From: Colletes latitarsis | Lineage: Eukaryota > Arthropoda > Insecta > Hymenoptera > Colletidae | Assembly (NCBI RefSeq): GCF_051014445.1 | Contig: NC_135141.1 | Span: 24,947,422 to 25,011,421 of the forward strand | Length of the DNA: 64,000 bases | Direction: 5' to 3' | Program-made: the position numbers and the translations under genes | Shown here: positions 60,922 to 64,000 of the stretch, in pieces | Position numbering within the stretch: the stretch's first letter is position 1 | Layout of the letters: every line of letters starts with the position of its first letter | Notes under the pieces: generated by a model | Seen by the model: the letters and a program-made list of their open reading frames with translations, nothing else | The model's database searches: none | Told to the model about the DNA's origin: nothing

Positions 60922-63900
60922 CTAAAAAAATAAAACGAGTCAGGTGTCTGGCCCAGACAAAGATGATAAACGAGATAATAAAAGGGACAAACGCGACGAA
61001 ACAAATGGTAATTCAACGCGTGACTTCTTGCTGAAAAGAATTCGACGGATCAATATTTACGCGAGTAATTTACGCTCCTTTTGTTCGCCTAATGGCCGCG
61101 CGAAGTTAATTTAGGCAACGCGTGGGCGCGAATTAATGAAATCATCACCGACCAAAATAATAAAGGGCGTAACAAAAGGTAAATACAAACTTTGGAGAAA
61201 CTTTTTCAAGAGTTCATTTTGAAAATTAGTGTCGAAAGCACTTTAAACAGCTGAACTTTGAGTGCATTGTTTTAGAACCCTTTTCCAGAATAATAACACA
61301 GGGAAACTAATCCTGAATATGGGTCCGGTGCAGACCCGCGCGCGGAATTAACGAGTCCAGAAATTTATAACGTTGTATCTCTTTCTGATAGAAAATTAGC
61401 ATCACAATTTTCAGGATGACAACATTACGACGTCATAATTAAGGGATCGCGTACGGATAAGCAAGGAATTTGGAATTCATTTGTATCGACCGTTTGTCAA
61501 TTTGATCGATCGCCATGCAGAGATAAATCGACGATTCGCGAGTCTATTAATCATCGCGCTCGTAAATCATGCTCGCAGGCGAAGTGGCCTCTCGATATAA
61601 ATCGGAGTTCTAAATGGACTTGGCTGTAAATAATTAAAGTCGGGGATGAATAGTTCGTCTGGTATCTGTACAATTTCGTAATGTAATGTTCCTATGGTTA
61701 GAATGGGTATAAATAACAGAAGACGTGCGAGTTATTACGATAATGCTTGTAACAATCCGCAGCGTCGATCTCGACGTGTGGAAGCACTCTCGGTGTCGAG
61801 TCATCAAACGTCAACGTTGACTTTTGACTCCATTGATACGAAAAGGAAGTCGAGACAGCCAAACGTGGCACAGTGTTGTCTTTCTAACCGCTTTTACTCG
61901 TGTTCTATCGGGCGTAGAAAGCCCGCCTCGTTTATAATATTAACAAATATTCCCCCCCGGTGGGTCAGTTGGTTTCATTGCGCAACAATGATTCATTTCC
62001 TCGCTTAAGTTTCTTAATTACCGCGTAAGAACACGCCGGCGGAAACATTCCTTCGATTAACCGCATTGTTCGTTCCTGCGGGGAGAAAGTAGACGATAAA
62101 TAACGCTGGTTCTTATTCTCATTTTTTCCAATTAATCCCGCGACCGTAAGAACGAGAGAACCAATACGAGAAGCTCAGCGAGGAAACGGGAGGGAGACTT
62201 TGCAATCTCGCGATAAAAAAATGTTGATTTTCGTCAAAGGCCGACGACGGAACGAAGAATTTCCGGCTCCCAGAAGAACTCTGGACAAGAACTTCGTCCT
62301 TCCGGCCCGCTTAGCTGGATTTAAAACGCGAACCTGGAGATAATAAAACGGCAAACAAGTTTTTCACCATCGTTTTCGACGCAAAGCCACGTGGCGCGGT
62401 TCTACGCGACCGTGAAACAAATGGAAAGCGACGCAACAGCCGCGATAAAACTTACGACTTAAATTCTTACACCTCGGCTTATTTCCATTTCTCTTCTTAA
62501 TCTTCCCTTTCTGTCCAGTTTATTCTTCAATTTGTTCTCGCGATAAAGCTTAAACCGTCCGGCGATTCGGTATAATGCCTACACCGCCATATACGTATAT
62601 CGTTTTAAAATCATCTTTCGTTTAATCCCCGGAGTCTCTTTTACGGCCATGTTATTTTATTCTAGTACAGCGTTTAAACATTTTACAAATTGCACTTGAC
62701 TCGATTAACCGTGATCTTGAGATCGTTTTTTGTTTAAGCTTACATTTATCGAACGGGTTAATCGTAATATATTTCCCAACGCGTTCGTCTAATGTATTCT
62801 GAAAATTGCGTACAATGTGTCGTTAAAAGATTGCGAATCTGTGTGCAGATACAACGTATCAAAATATGCAAAATGTGTGCAGAATATATGCAAAATACAT
62901 GCAAAGCGTATGCAGAATATATGCTGAGTAAAAAGTAACTATATAATATTTCATATTACGAATGCTATTATTGTTGTTACATCACGTATTTTTTCATCGT
63001 AGTTAATTCAGTATGTGACGATTCGTAGATTGTTTTTGTGGCGTTGTATTGCAAAAATAAAATAAACATAGGCAAATATTTGAAAGAGAAACAACCTGAA
63101 TGTATCGAGATCACCGTAAACACGGAGAGGAGTGTGTTTTGGTCGCGAGGAGCTGCGTTGGTTAGTGGATTGCTTCTAAAGAACTGCTTACGGGTCGAAG
63201 ATGGTAGTTCCTATACTTTTCTATCCCTCACTGGAATCCCCCGGCGGCTGTAACGGCCACGATACGGTACAAATTTTCAATTTATCCGTAAATTGCACCG
63301 TGCAGCGAGCATCCCTTGAGAGAAACCAGACAGGCGAAGTAGAATCACGAAGAACCGACGCGACGCCCGATGTATCTGCAACCCCGAATCTCGTAGCTGT
63401 CGAAATGTCAATAACGACGCCGTGAAAGTGGATTCCGACGCTTCCACGTGCCTCGATCGCTATCATTTTTGTACTTCGGGCTAGCAACGAGCGTTCCATG
63501 TTAGCCATATCGAGGAATCATCATTATCTCGACCTTTTTTTGTACACTAGTCGTACGATCAGTAGGAACTGCTGAAACTTCTTTGGGTGAATAGTGTCAA
63601 AGTAAATGTCAGAATAAACATAGAAGGCAGCATAATTTATAATAGTTGTTAGGTTCACAGGATAAAGGATGAAATGCCCTTTAAAACGAGCGTTCGAATA
63701 AGTCGATAGCTTTATTAGTTCCGGAGATATAAGGTTCCGAAACGTTTGTTTACATCGCGAGATCAATGAACTCACGTGACCGTAGTAAATAGTAAACATT
63801 ACGTCACTCGGTCACTCGGTCAGTGGGTCAACGTGTGAGAAGGAGGTCCGACGCGTCAGACGGAGACAGCGATAGCCGAATTACAAAAATTACCTTTTAC

Positions 63901-64000
63901 ATAAATTGCGATATCTCGAAAACGGAAAGTCCAATCGACAAAATTCAAAAGCCATTTCAAAGAAGGAGGTTCACCGCTGCCAACAGTGGCTCAATTATCA
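60922..64000. other. Intron or upstream DNA of the NRF-6-like gene
   Basis: The AG at 60922-60923 is the acceptor of the first visible NRF-6-like exon, so the transcript comes from the right. No exon encoding the Cys-rich NRF domain was recognised. A block at 63201-63508 is open on both strands (plus: ...VQIFNLSVNCTVQRASLERN...; minus: ...RCTVQFTDKLKICTVSWPL..., with a possible GTGAGG donor). It could be an exon but has no clear domain. An 11-bp phased repeat lies at 62867-62921. Confidence 0.4.
62867..62921. repeat. 11-bp phased repeat (TGCAAAATATA type)
   Basis: TGCA begins at 62867, 62878, 62889, 62900 and 62911, exactly 11 bases apart, and a TGCT follows at 62922. Units read TGCAAAATGTG, TGCAGAATATA, TGCAAAATACA, TGCAAAGCGTA, TGCAGAATATA. 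A further TGCA lies at 62844. It is a minisatellite with a period close to one DNA helical turn. Confidence 0.75.

Noticed and set aside
1..64000. tRNA genes, rRNA genes, CRISPR arrays, bacterial operons or viral genes
   Set aside because: None was recognised; the window reads as insect nuclear DNA throughout.

Overview
This is a piece of an insect nuclear genome. Genes have introns with GT/AG boundaries, CpG is abundant, and housekeeping promoters carry insect motifs. The recognisable proteins are extradenticle, SURF6 and a nose-resistant-to-fluoxetine (NRF-6) type acyltransferase. The composition pattern (AT-rich gene islands inside CpG-rich DNA) and the style of the short inverted-repeat transposons suggest Hymenoptera, probably a bee. 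That placement is an inference, and no species can be named from the sequence alone.

Layout. 1-5091: non-coding DNA, most likely an exd intron, with one old transposon copy. 5092-6001 (-): the first two coding exons of extradenticle; the rest lies beyond the left edge. 6002-7300: exd 5' region with GA/CT repeats and paired CCAAT boxes. 8256-9113 (+): intronless gene for a protein with two RNA-recognition-motif-like domains. 9765-10460: tandem repeat of about 230 bp. 10583-11724 (+): complete four-exon SURF6 homologue. 12.3-15.5 kb: accessory stretch with an orphan housekeeping-type promoter, two orphan minus-strand exons and a strong microRNA-like hairpin (14784-14844). 15679-22933 (-): last three exons, matching in splice phase, of an unrecognised single-pass membrane protein, with a 47-codon plus-strand ORF and three transposon copies in its introns. 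23-52 kb: about 30 kb without a convincing gene, holding two larger transposon copies. 52.0 and 53.5 kb (-): two orphan exons, the second clearly terminal. 56623-60921 (-): nine C-terminal exons of the NRF-6-like multi-pass acyltransferase, whose N-terminus lies in unrecognised exons or past the right edge. 61-64 kb: non-coding, with an 11-bp phased repeat.

The genes do not form an operon or an obvious pathway: exd is a homeodomain HOX cofactor, SURF6 acts in nucleolar rRNA processing, and the NRF-6-like protein is a membrane acyltransferase. exd and the RRM gene are divergent, with 2.3 kb between their start codons. The RRM gene and SURF6 are in tandem. The most interesting unexplained items are the hairpin next to an unassigned promoter, the orphan membrane-protein gene, the small ORF in its intron, the 11-bp phased repeat, and a family of long-inverted-repeat elements with duplicated internal modules. 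All calls come from reading the sequence by eye; no database search was possible.
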